A DNA stretch of 36,274 bases from Ignavibacteriota bacterium (GTDB lineage: Bacteria; Bacteroidota; Ignavibacteria; Kapaibacteriales; UBA2268), in the NCBI GenBank assembly GCA_016219595.1, contig JACRLY010000037.1, positions 1 through 36,274 of the forward strand, read 5' to 3'. Both the position numbers and the translations under genes were made by a program. The notes beneath the pieces were generated by a model. It made no database searches. It had not been told where the DNA came from and saw nothing but the letters and a program-made list of their open reading frames with translations. This document shows, in pieces, positions 27,384 through 34,659 of this stretch (positions within the stretch are counted from its first letter, which is position 1; each line of letters starts with the position of its first letter).

Positions 27384-28502
27384 ATGAAAATACTAATATT
27401 TAATTGGCAGGACATAAAGAATCCCTTTGGGGGTGGGGCAGAGGTGCATTTGCATGAAATTTTCAAGCGTATTGCTGCAAAAGGACATGAGATTACCCTT
27501 GCCTGCTGTAAATTCGATGGCTCTGCTGATGAGGAAATCATTGATGGAATAAGAGTAATCAGGAAAGGCAGGAGAAGTTTATTCAATTTTCATGTTCGTG
27601 GGTTATATAAAAAACTGATAAAAGAAAATAAGTATGACTTAGTAATAGATGATATTAACAAGATACCTTTTTACACACCCTGGTATATTAAAGAGCCATT
27701 GCTTGCAATCAGTCATCATTTCTTCGGGAAAGCAATATTCCATGAGGCAGGTATTTTTTCCGGCTCTTATGTTTATCTTGCAGAAAAATTAGTGAATAGT
27801 ATTTATCGCAATACTCCGTTTGTGGTTGTATCAGATAGCACTTTGAATGAATTTATCGAAAGAGGATTCAAGCGCGAAAATTTCTCTATTGTACAGAATG
27901 CAATAGAGCAGGAACGATTTCCAATGAAAATATGCACTAAATTTGAAATGCCTACTGTAGTTTATTTCGGAAGATTGAAAAAATATAAAAGCGTAGACCA
28001 TCTGGTAAATGCATTCTCCCTAATTGCGGACAAGGTACCTGATGCAAGATTGGAATTCATTGGCAGGGGAGATTTCCAACCTGAACTTGAGAGAATGGTA
28101 GCAGAACTTGGACTAACAAACAGAACAAAATTTTACGGCTTTGTCAGTGAAGAAGAAAAAACAGAAATATTGAGTAAATCCCATATTGTAGTCAATACAT
28201 CAATAAAAGAAGGGTGGGGAATTACAAATATCGAAGCTAATGCAAGCGGGACACCTGTTATTTCTGCAGATGTACCTGGTTTAAAGGATTCAGTAAAAGA
28301 GGGTGTTTCTGGTTTGCTTTATGAATATGGAAATATCAAACAGCTTTCGGAACAAATTCTTTCATTATTAACAAATCAAACCGAATTAATAAAACTATCT
28401 CTTGGAGCTGTTGAATGGGCAAAAACCTTTTCGTGGGACAATTCTGCAGAGCTGATGCTGAATCGATGCGAGGAAATTATAGATAAAAATAATCATATAT
28501 AA
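27384..28502 (+). CDS. Glycosyltransferase family 4 protein
   Basis: 372 residues with the two Rossmann-like halves of GT-B enzymes. The N-terminal half begins MKILIFNWQDIKNPFGGGAE, with the glycine-rich loop and VHLHEIF helix that bind the acceptor side; the C-terminal half has VVYFGRLKKYKSVDHLVNAF, EFIGRGDF and the EX7E motif EGWGITNIE followed by ANASGTPVISADVPGL, the sugar-nucleotide site. Cytoplasmic, probably membrane-associated. Donor and acceptor cannot be read from sequence. Probably transcribed with the YfhO-type gene. Confidence 0.92.
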   Translation: MKILIFNWQDIKNPFGGGAEVHLHEIFKRIAAKGHEITLACCKFDGSADEEIIDGIRVIRKGRRSLFNFHVRGLYKKLIKENKYDLVIDDINKIPFYTPWYIKEPLLAISHHFFGKAIFHEAGIFSGSYVYLAEKLVNSIYRNTPFVVVSDSTLNEFIERGFKRENFSIVQNAIEQERFPMKICTKFEMPTVVYFGRLKKYKSVDHLVNAFSLIADKVPDARLEFIGRGDFQPELERMVAELGLTNRTKFYGFVSEEEKTEILSKSHIVVNTSIKEGWGITNIEANASGTPVISADVPGLKDSVKEGVSGLLYEYGNIKQLSEQILSLLTNQTELIKLSLGAVEWAKTFSWDNSAELMLNRCEEIIDKNNHI

Positions 28503-28506
28503 AAAA

Positions 28507-28534
28507 GTAGGGATTCAAGATTTTGAATCCCTAC
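28507..28534 (-). terminator. 28-bp palindromic terminator, copy B
   Basis: GTAGGGATTC / GAATCCCTAC around AAGATTTT, followed on the minus strand by TTTTTT. It starts 28 bases past the end of the T9SS protein gene and 4 bases past the end of the convergent glycosyltransferase gene, so it may work in both directions. Confidence 0.8.
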
Positions 28535-28562
28535 ATTTAAATCATACATTAATAAATTAATT

Positions 28563-30044
28563 TCATCTCGCTATTTGCAATAATTTTGATTCTATATTAT
28601 TGCCTGATTTAATTTGAACAAGATAAGTGCCATTCTGCAATTGCCGTGTATTTAAATTGAATTGTGATGAGTATATATCATGCTTTTCTATAATTCTTTC
28701 ACCAAGGAGATTGAATAATTCAATTCTGTCAATATTCATTGAATTGTTTGATGAAATGTTAATCATATCAGTGGCAGGATTTGGATATAACATATATTCA
28801 TTATTTACCGCTTTTTTTTCATCTTCTATTTTCAAAACCAAATCATTATAAAAATAGTTTTGAGTATATCTCGCTAGTTCTACAATTTTTGTAAAATCCG
28901 GTTTTGATTCATTCATAGGTATAATTGGTATTAAAGAATCAGGAGTAGCGAACATAATTGATAATGCTACTCTAAGAGTATCACCTGGTAACATATTAAA
29001 AGGACCTGTAGAGAAAATTATACGCATATCTCCTTTACCTTCAGCAGAATCTATATTATTTTTTGATAAAATATTATATCTATCTTCATCTTCATAACCA
29101 TCTTCTTCAATCCTCCAGTTTTTGAATGTTCTTATTCCAAGTTGCTCTGATGGTAGATATAAATTTTTGTCTTTTCTTAAATAATTATTACTATCTACAG
29201 CAGGAGTCATCAAATATGAAAATCCCATGATTCCATTAACTATCTCACCAACATTAAGAGTATCATCCCAACATATAGCCATATTTAAAGTTCTATCATC
29301 GTTATAATATTTAGAATGGTCGTTCGAGGCATTTACTGCAGGGATTTTCCCTATATCAAAATCATAAATCGGTGAGAACCAGCAATCAAATAATGTATCT
29401 TCAGATTTATTAATTATATTATAATAAATTATTACTACATCCTTTAATGAATCATTACCCCATGAATAAATCCTTTGTTCGACTTGCAATCTTAAGGGAT
29501 ACCCTAATGGTTTTCTAACTTCAATACCACCATCAAACCATTCTAAATCCGTGTCTTTGTAAGTTGAAAAAACATCCTCATCAGAAATAATAGCCGGTCC
29601 ATAAGGATAATTTTCACGGTTACGATTTAATGTATCATATTCATAACATCCAAGATATAATCCTGTTTCAAGCAAATCGGCGGGTTTTATCCAAAGTGGC
29701 CAATTAGGACCATCAGCTAAATCATTTGGAATACCTGATAATTTATTAAAATCGGATGAGAAATACGTTCTGTATGAATTACTATCATTTTGATTTGCTA
29801 TGTCACCATCATCAATTCTTCCCGGTACAAACCAGGAACTTCCACTATTCGGATTATATGATATTTCAACTAATTTGTGTGGAACTGAATCATCAGGTAA
29901 ATACTTTTTTGCAGCAAACCAGAAACCTCCGGCAAATATATATTGGTCGGCAGAACCACGGGGCCAAATCGTTCCACCTAAATTACTTCTCACATCTAAT
30001 CCAAAAATGCCGTAATTACTCGAATAGAATTCAACATTACTCAC
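28563..30044 (-). CDS. T9SS type A sorting-domain protein, main part after a frameshift
   Basis: 493 residues read from a GTG at 30044, but this is an artificial start: the real N terminus lies upstream in another frame (next entry). The body is a large secreted domain with SNVEFYSSNYGIFGLDVR at the start and Trp/Asp-rich strands (LYLGCYEYDTLNRNREN, VVIIYYNIINKSEDTLFDCW). The last 75 residues are a type IX secretion C-terminal signal (YPNPATDMINISS, IELFNLLGER, LQNGTYLVQI, KLLQIAR). Such a protein would cross the outer membrane through PorV/PorU and be attached to the surface. The rejoined protein would be 544 residues. Catalytic residues are not recognised. Confidence 0.8.
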   Translation of the reverse strand: MSNVEFYSSNYGIFGLDVRSNLGGTIWPRGSADQYIFAGGFWFAAKKYLPDDSVPHKLVEISYNPNSGSSWFVPGRIDDGDIANQNDSNSYRTYFSSDFNKLSGIPNDLADGPNWPLWIKPADLLETGLYLGCYEYDTLNRNRENYPYGPAIISDEDVFSTYKDTDLEWFDGGIEVRKPLGYPLRLQVEQRIYSWGNDSLKDVVIIYYNIINKSEDTLFDCWFSPIYDFDIGKIPAVNASNDHSKYYNDDRTLNMAICWDDTLNVGEIVNGIMGFSYLMTPAVDSNNYLRKDKNLYLPSEQLGIRTFKNWRIEEDGYEDEDRYNILSKNNIDSAEGKGDMRIIFSTGPFNMLPGDTLRVALSIMFATPDSLIPIIPMNESKPDFTKIVELARYTQNYFYNDLVLKIEDEKKAVNNEYMLYPNPATDMINISSNNSMNIDRIELFNLLGERIIEKHDIYSSQFNLNTRQLQNGTYLVQIKSGNNIESKLLQIAR

Positions 30045-30196
30045 AGTATTTTTTGGTTATCCCATGCACCCAATGATTTTCTTAAGATTTTTTCAGGACC
30101 TTTTGAGGATTGTAAAGTTTTTGAATATAAATTTAAAGATTGAGCTGTAAATATTATTAATATTATTATAAAACAAAAAGTAAAGGACTTTTTCAT
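30041..30196 (-). pseudogene. N-terminal fragment (signal peptide) of the T9SS protein
   Basis: ATG at 30196 preceded by AGGTGA at 4-base spacing. It encodes MKKSFTFCFIIILIIFTAQS, a clear signal peptide, then KTLQSSKGPEKILRKSLGAW, DNQKIL and TGA at 30041. Adding one A to the six-A tract at 30054-30049 joins this frame to ...NTVSNVEFYSS of the main part. Hence this is one gene interrupted by a one-base loss in a homopolymer, by slippage, phase switching or consensus error. Confidence 0.8.
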
Positions 30197-30350
30197 ATCG
30201 TCACCTAAGCAATAGTTAAATAAAAAGTGTTGATATATTTATTTTAAAATATTATTGTCCTGATTTTTTATATAAAATTAATAAAATGAATCCAAATTTA
30301 TTAAAAAGACACATTGATTAATTGATAAGTTACAAATTTTATTAAAAAAA

Positions 30351-30378
30351 ATAGGGATTCAAGATTTTGAATCCCTAC
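30351..30378 (-). terminator. 28-bp palindromic terminator, copy C
   Basis: Same palindrome as the copies at 23511 and 28507, with the outermost pair changed to A/C. On the minus strand it runs into eight T residues (30350-30343), 28 bases after the small secreted protein gene. Confidence 0.85.
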
Positions 30379-30406
30379 AAAAACAATTTATATGTTTTAA
30401 AATTTT

Positions 30407-30928
30407 CTATTCATGAAATGAATTGACCATTTTGACATAATCAGGTTTCAATTTGTTTTTGTTTTCCTCGAGAGTCCAGGCAATGATTTTATAAAAATGT
30501 GTAGGAGACTCTACTACAGTAATAAAGTACCATATCGGATTACCTTCGAAAGAAGCAGAAACTTCAGCCTGAACTGCATTGTTAGGCCCAATTTTGATTC
30601 TTTTTGTACCGGTGAATTTCTTATTCTCGAGACCTGAAGTAAAGTCTGTAATAAATCCGTCATAAAAATCCTGGGGGTTGGTGAATTTCATTCCAAGATA
30701 CTCAAGTGTATCTTTATTATCTTCAATAATAATCACGTAAGCTTCTTTCAAAGTATTTTGATATTGAAGGCTTGCTGACTTGTTTAGCTCTGTTGTTGTT
30801 GTCATATAATCGGGAATGCTGATGAAATAAACATGTCCGATTCTTCTTTCGACAAATTTTGATTGTGCATTTGTAATTAATGGATAGAATACGCAAATGA
30901 TGAGAAAAATGTAAATTAATTTTTTCAT
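30407..30928 (-). CDS. Small secreted protein of unknown function
   Basis: 173 residues. Signal peptide MKKLIYIFLIICVFYPLITN with cleavage after NAQ. The mature part (RRIGHVYFISIPDYMTTTTE, LQYQNTLKEAYVIIIEDNKD, PIWYFITVVESPTHFYKIIA) has the look of a compact alpha/beta domain of the PsbP/DcrB type, but I cannot assign it firmly. AAGGGG precedes the ATG. It follows lysA on the same strand after only 20 bases, so it is probably co-transcribed with lysA, and terminator copy C ends the unit. Confidence 0.7.
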   Translation of the reverse strand: MKKLIYIFLIICVFYPLITNAQSKFVERRIGHVYFISIPDYMTTTTELNKSASLQYQNTLKEAYVIIIEDNKDTLEYLGMKFTNPQDFYDGFITDFTSGLENKKFTGTKRIKIGPNNAVQAEVSASFEGNPIWYFITVVESPTHFYKIIAWTLEENKNKLKPDYVKMVNSFHE

Positions 30929-30948
30929 ATTAACCCCTTGATTGAAAT

Positions 30949-32181
30949 TTATAAATCAATAATTAATTGCTTGTTCAGTATATCGTTAATATCCTCTCTT
31001 TTTCTTATAAGGTAATCCTTACCTTCATGAATCATAACTTCTGCAGGACGAAATCTCGAATTATAATTAGAGGACATCGAATAACAATAAGCACCTGCAT
31101 TTTTGAAACACAAAATATCCCCTTCACTAATTTCGTTTATTTTTCTGTTCCATCCAAATGTATCTGTTTCACAAATATATCCAACTACTGTATACAGCCT
31201 GGGTTTTGCATCAGGTTTCGATATATTAATAATCTGGTGATATGCATCATAGAACATTGGTCTTATAAAATGATTCATGCCGGTATCCAAGCCGGCGAAC
31301 ATGGTTGATGTTGTTTGCTTAATCACATTTACTTTAGCAAACAGATAGCCTGCCTCGCTGACTAAGTATTTCCCCGGCTCAAACATTAATGTAATTTCTT
31401 TTCCGATTTCTTTGCAGAATTGATTGAATCTTTCTGATAATGTTTCACCAAGCTGATTGATATCGGTTTCATAGTCGTCAGGTTTATATGCGACTTTGAA
31501 TCCGCTACCGAAATCGACATATTTAACAGAATCGAATTTTTTTATTATCTCAAAAAGTATATCGGCGCCCTGCATGAATACATCAACATCCAAAATGTCG
31601 GAACCAGAATGCATATGCAATCCTTCGATTCTAAGATGGCTCGATTTGACAATCCGTTCGACATGAGGCATCTGGTGTATAGAAATACCGAATTTGGAAT
31701 CAATATGCCCGACACTGATTTTATCGTTTCCGCCTGCCATTATATGAGGATTTATTCTGATGCAAATAGGATATTTATCGCCATAAGCAAGACCGAATTG
31801 TTCGAGTGTTGATATATTATCTATATTAATCTTTACCCCTTCTTTGACAGCAAGGTTGATTTCTTCCATGGAAACACAGTTCGGTGTATAGATAATATCT
31901 TTAGGTTCAAAACCGGCGCCTAATCCTAACCATACTTCCTGGATAGAAACAGTATCGAGACCTGCACCCAGCTTATTGAAAAATTTAAGTACGCTGATAT
32001 TGGTTAATGCCTTGCAGGCATAATTAATTTTGAGACGAGTGGATTTGAAAGCATCCATCATTTTTTCATATTGTTCCCGCATTTTGGCAGAATCATATAC
32101 ATATAATGGGCTTTCGTACTTGTCGCATAATTCAAGTGCATCCACACCGGCTATGGTGTATCTATTATTAATTAGTTCCAT
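30949..32181 (-). CDS. lysA: Diaminopimelate decarboxylase
   Basis: PLP enzyme of fold type III that decarboxylates meso-diaminopimelate to L-lysine, the last step of lysine synthesis. The 410 residues show K57 in YACKALTN as the PLP lysine, GLHMHSGSDI (His stacking on PLP), the FGSGF phosphate-binding loop and EPGKYLV with the substrate-binding residues. The CET-DTFG motif stands where most members have CESxDxF. Two TATATTTG boxes (minus strand, 32191-32184 and 32232-32225) lie just upstream, without clear -33 boxes. Confidence 0.93.
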   Translation of the reverse strand: MELINNRYTIAGVDALELCDKYESPLYVYDSAKMREQYEKMMDAFKSTRLKINYACKALTNISVLKFFNKLGAGLDTVSIQEVWLGLGAGFEPKDIIYTPNCVSMEEINLAVKEGVKINIDNISTLEQFGLAYGDKYPICIRINPHIMAGGNDKISVGHIDSKFGISIHQMPHVERIVKSSHLRIEGLHMHSGSDILDVDVFMQGADILFEIIKKFDSVKYVDFGSGFKVAYKPDDYETDINQLGETLSERFNQFCKEIGKEITLMFEPGKYLVSEAGYLFAKVNVIKQTTSTMFAGLDTGMNHFIRPMFYDAYHQIINISKPDAKPRLYTVVGYICETDTFGWNRKINEISEGDILCFKNAGAYCYSMSSNYNSRFRPAEVMIHEGKDYLIRKREDINDILNKQLIIDL

Positions 32182-32224
32182 TGCAAATATAATTTAGATT
32201 AAACTTAACGACCTAAAAGGTTAG

Positions 32225-32232
32225 CAAATATA
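32225..32232 (-). promoter_or_regulatory. Possible -7 box for lysA
   Basis: TATATTTG on the minus strand, fitting TAnnTTTG, about 43 bases before the lysA ATG. A second identical box lies at 32184-32191, nearly touching the start codon. No TTTG at the -33 distance. Confidence 0.3.
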
Positions 32233-32274
32233 AGGAAAATGTTTGAAAAGATTTTTATAGAGTTTGGACTAATA

Positions 32275-32469
32275 TTATTTAATGTCAAGAACTGGAATTT
32301 CTAAATCTTTGCAAATTCCTTTTGCAGTAAAAGTATTAATCTCATTATGTCTGGGAATCGTTGTTGACTTGTTTGTATTGGGATTATAATATACTGAGTG
32401 TCTTTTACCCTCTCTCTCGAATACACAGCCATACAATAGCAAATATTTTATCAAATCCTTTCTTTTCAT
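32275..32469 (-). CDS. hicA: HicA-family mRNA interferase toxin
   Basis: 64 residues with the dsRBD-like fold of HicA: MKRKDLIKYLLLYGCVFERE, then GKRHSVYYNP with H24 at the catalytic position and TTIPRHNEINTFTAKGICKD. Known HicA toxins cleave mRNA and are neutralised by HicB. The ATG overlaps the hicB stop by four bases (ATGA), which couples translation of the toxin to its antitoxin. Confidence 0.88.
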   Translation of the reverse strand: MKRKDLIKYLLLYGCVFEREGKRHSVYYNPNTNKSTTIPRHNEINTFTAKGICKDLEIPVLDIK

Positions 32470-32681
32470 ACATTGACAGCAATCTGTTCTTCGTATATTT
32501 CAGCCGAATCACTCCTAAAGTGTTTTATATTCGATTCAATAATAAGTTGTACTGCTTCCTTTAAATTTTCTCTGACTTCCTGAATAGTCTTCCCTTGAGA
32601 ATGTACACCGGATAATTCTTTAACTGTACCGGCATACCATTCACCGGATTTTACTATGACTGCTGTGAATTGTTTTTCCAT
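32466..32681 (-). CDS. hicB: HicB-family antitoxin
   Basis: 71 residues, the UPF0150/HicB fold: FTAVIVKSGEWYAGTVKELS, VHSQGKTIQEVRENLKEAVQ. It is the short form, without a recognisable C-terminal DNA-binding domain (RHH or HTH), so autoregulation may need another mode. It precedes hicA, the less common gene order. Confidence 0.88.
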   Translation of the reverse strand: MEKQFTAVIVKSGEWYAGTVKELSGVHSQGKTIQEVRENLKEAVQLIIESNIKHFRSDSAEIYEEQIAVNV

Positions 32682-32757
32682 AATAATATATAAAAAAAAT
32701 TTAAAATTCTTAGTTTTTAAATTGTAAACGAATTTCTTGATTAAGTATTATTATGTA

Positions 32758-33027
32758 TTAATAATTAGTTATTCCAAACCAACTATAAAACACATACCAA
32801 TTAAAATAGAAGGCTGATGCCCAGCAGACAAATACCATAACTGAAACAAGACCCACTCTTGCGGTTACTCTTTGATATAATTTTGACAAATCAGAAAATG
32901 AATTTCGGTTGAATGTTATTATTGAAATCAGAGTCATAATACCGAGTTGTATTGAGATTGTTTCTGCAGTTGATTCAACAAGGTATTTTTCACTAAAGTA
33001 AGTAAAACAATTGAGAACGAAGAACAC
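32758..33027 (-). CDS. Small membrane protein, start uncertain
   Basis: 89 residues from a GTG at 33027, with three hydrophobic segments (about 2-12, 27-40, 58-82). The open frame extends upstream of the GTG for another 23 codons (including KQILKTNGIILLVF) with no ATG, GTG or TTG before an in-frame TAG. The upstream part completes the first membrane helix, so the true start is probably lost or non-standard. Family not recognised; possibly a decaying gene. Confidence 0.45.
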   Translation of the reverse strand: MFFVLNCFTYFSEKYLVESTAETISIQLGIMTLISIITFNRNSFSDLSKLYQRVTARVGLVSVMVFVCWASAFYFNWYVFYSWFGITNY

Positions 33028-33142
33028 AAGCAGAATTATGCCGTTTGTTTTTAAGATTTGTTTTATAAAACAATTATTCTATTTTTAACAATACATAAAA
33101 TTTTGACGAAAATGATAGAGGATAATTTTCAAATAATAAAAA

Positions 33143-33943
33143 TTATTCACATTCAAAATCAATAACAGGATGATAAACTGGAGAAAATTTGGATGGATTT
33201 AGTTTCATTGACTCAAGAGAAGGAATAAAATTTGATTTATGAAATTTATATGTTTTATATGTTGTATCAGTAGTTATATGTACGTTATTTACATATTTTC
33301 TATTTTCAAATTCAAGAATTAAAGTAGAATCATTTATTACTTTACCATCAATATATTTAAGTTTATCACCACCACCATAAGGACATTCAAAATAATATAT
33401 TTTTACTTGGTTATTTGATATTTTGTAAATTCCTTTTTCGCTATTAACATAATGTTTTCTATTGAACATTCCTTTTAGACTTTGTATTCCAATAGAATCA
33501 TATAATAATAGGAAATTATTTGTCATTTCACTTATATTTTTTGTTTCGTTCAATTTTCTATGATATTCTGATGGTGAATCTAAATCAGGATTCATACCCC
33601 AACTAGGGATAAAACATGAACCATCCTTATTTAACCACAGACAATCAAAATAATATGACATATTAGTGTCTAAAATTTGTCTTACATAATCCATATTTTT
33701 ATCAGTACTTTCTTTTTCTCTTCTCATTTTTAGTCCTTGTATTGATATTAAATTATAGGATAGAACAGATTCCAAGCAATAATAATAACCTTCAGTTCGA
33801 ATTTCATTAACTGTTTTTAGATTATTGTACATCTCAAGAAATTCTGTAGAATCTTTTCCGAGAACAATTTTGTTCCATTGGGAATTGTCCTGTGTTGTTG
33901 CACCTAACAAGGATAATAAAAATATTAATGGTATAAATTTCAT
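33143..33943 (-). CDS. Secreted protein of unknown function
   Basis: 266 residues beginning with a short signal peptide (MKFIPLIFLLSLLGATTQ). The mature protein is rich in Tyr, Asn and Lys, with no domain I recognise; there are four or five Cys, including ECPYGGGDKLKY and a terminal DFECE. Strongly AT-rich, like the accessory lipoprotein at 8.3 kb. It stands between the orphan membrane gene and a toxin-antitoxin pair, with no obvious operon partner. Confidence 0.6.
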   Translation of the reverse strand: MKFIPLIFLLSLLGATTQDNSQWNKIVLGKDSTEFLEMYNNLKTVNEIRTEGYYYCLESVLSYNLISIQGLKMRREKESTDKNMDYVRQILDTNMSYYFDCLWLNKDGSCFIPSWGMNPDLDSPSEYHRKLNETKNISEMTNNFLLLYDSIGIQSLKGMFNRKHYVNSEKGIYKISNNQVKIYYFECPYGGGDKLKYIDGKVINDSTLILEFENRKYVNNVHITTDTTYKTYKFHKSNFIPSLESMKLNPSKFSPVYHPVIDFECE

Positions 33944-34051
33944 ATTAATTTTTTATTATTAATTCATTCGATAACAAATCTAATAATTCTCCTAATTTGA
34001 AAAAAGTGATTATTCGAGAGTAACTTTAATTTAAATTTGTAAAATTAATTT

Positions 34052-34333
34052 CTAATAGACAGCATCGTGAGTGCCAAATGATAGGAGAAGGATTTCAGTT
34101 TCGTTATTTTCGATTTTATTTATTTCAAAAATAATTCTATTGTCATAATCAACTGTACAAGACCAACATCCTGATAATCTGCCTTTTAATTTATGAGTGT
34201 ACAAAGAAGGATGATAAATATCGTTTTTGAGATGTTTTAATGTTCGTTCGATTTTATGAGCTAAATCAGGATTTTTCTTTAAAGCTTTTCTTACTGTGCG
34301 AGTAAAATTTTGTGACCAGGCAATGTTATTCAT
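34052..34333 (-). CDS. RelE/YafQ-type mRNA interferase toxin
   Basis: 93 residues. The sequence runs THKLKGRLSGCWSCTVDYDN, RIIFEI, and ends LLLSFGTHDAVY, the RelE-superfamily pattern shared with YafQ; H47, D64 and H89 lie where YafQ has catalytic His and Asp residues (by inference from spacing). Such toxins cleave mRNA on the ribosome. ATGA overlap with the preceding antitoxin gene. Confidence 0.85.
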   Translation of the reverse strand: MNNIAWSQNFTRTVRKALKKNPDLAHKIERTLKHLKNDIYHPSLYTHKLKGRLSGCWSCTVDYDNRIIFEINKIENNETEILLLSFGTHDAVY

Positions 34334-34539
34334 TCTGTCAGGTCTTTCATTAAGTCAGCAACAGTGCCTCTCCGAACATTCCCTTCCTGATAATCTTTCC
34401 TTCCCTGAATTACATCATTAATGATTTCATTTCGCTTTCGTTCTATTATTCTTTTATTTATGATATCAACGAGCACTTCCTGTTCTTCGTAAGGTAGCTC
34501 ATCAACTGTATCAACTAAGTCATTAAATGTCATATTCAT
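34330..34539 (-). CDS. Antitoxin partner of the RelE/YafQ-type toxin
   Basis: 69 residues, largely charged helices (VDTVDELPYEEQEVLVDIIN, KRIIERKRNEIINDVIQGRK) with an acidic C terminus ending MKDLTE. No classic RHH or AbrB motif is visible, but the size, the charge pattern and the 4-base overlap with the toxin gene make it the antitoxin. Confidence 0.75.
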   Translation of the reverse strand: MNMTFNDLVDTVDELPYEEQEVLVDIINKRIIERKRNEIINDVIQGRKDYQEGNVRRGTVADLMKDLTE

Positions 34540-34622
34540 AATAATTCCTTAAATAATCCAAAATTCTGACGGAATTTATTAGAATAAATTTTATGAACAA
34601 AATTTTATTTCCAAAATTAACC

Positions 34623-34630
34623 TAATTTTG
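34623..34630 (+). promoter_or_regulatory. Possible -7 box upstream of murD
   Basis: TAATTTTG fits TAnnTTTG and lies 29 bases before the murD ATG. No TTTG at the -33 position. Confidence 0.3.
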
Positions 34631-34659
34631 CAATCATTATTTTAATAATTTGAGAAAAT

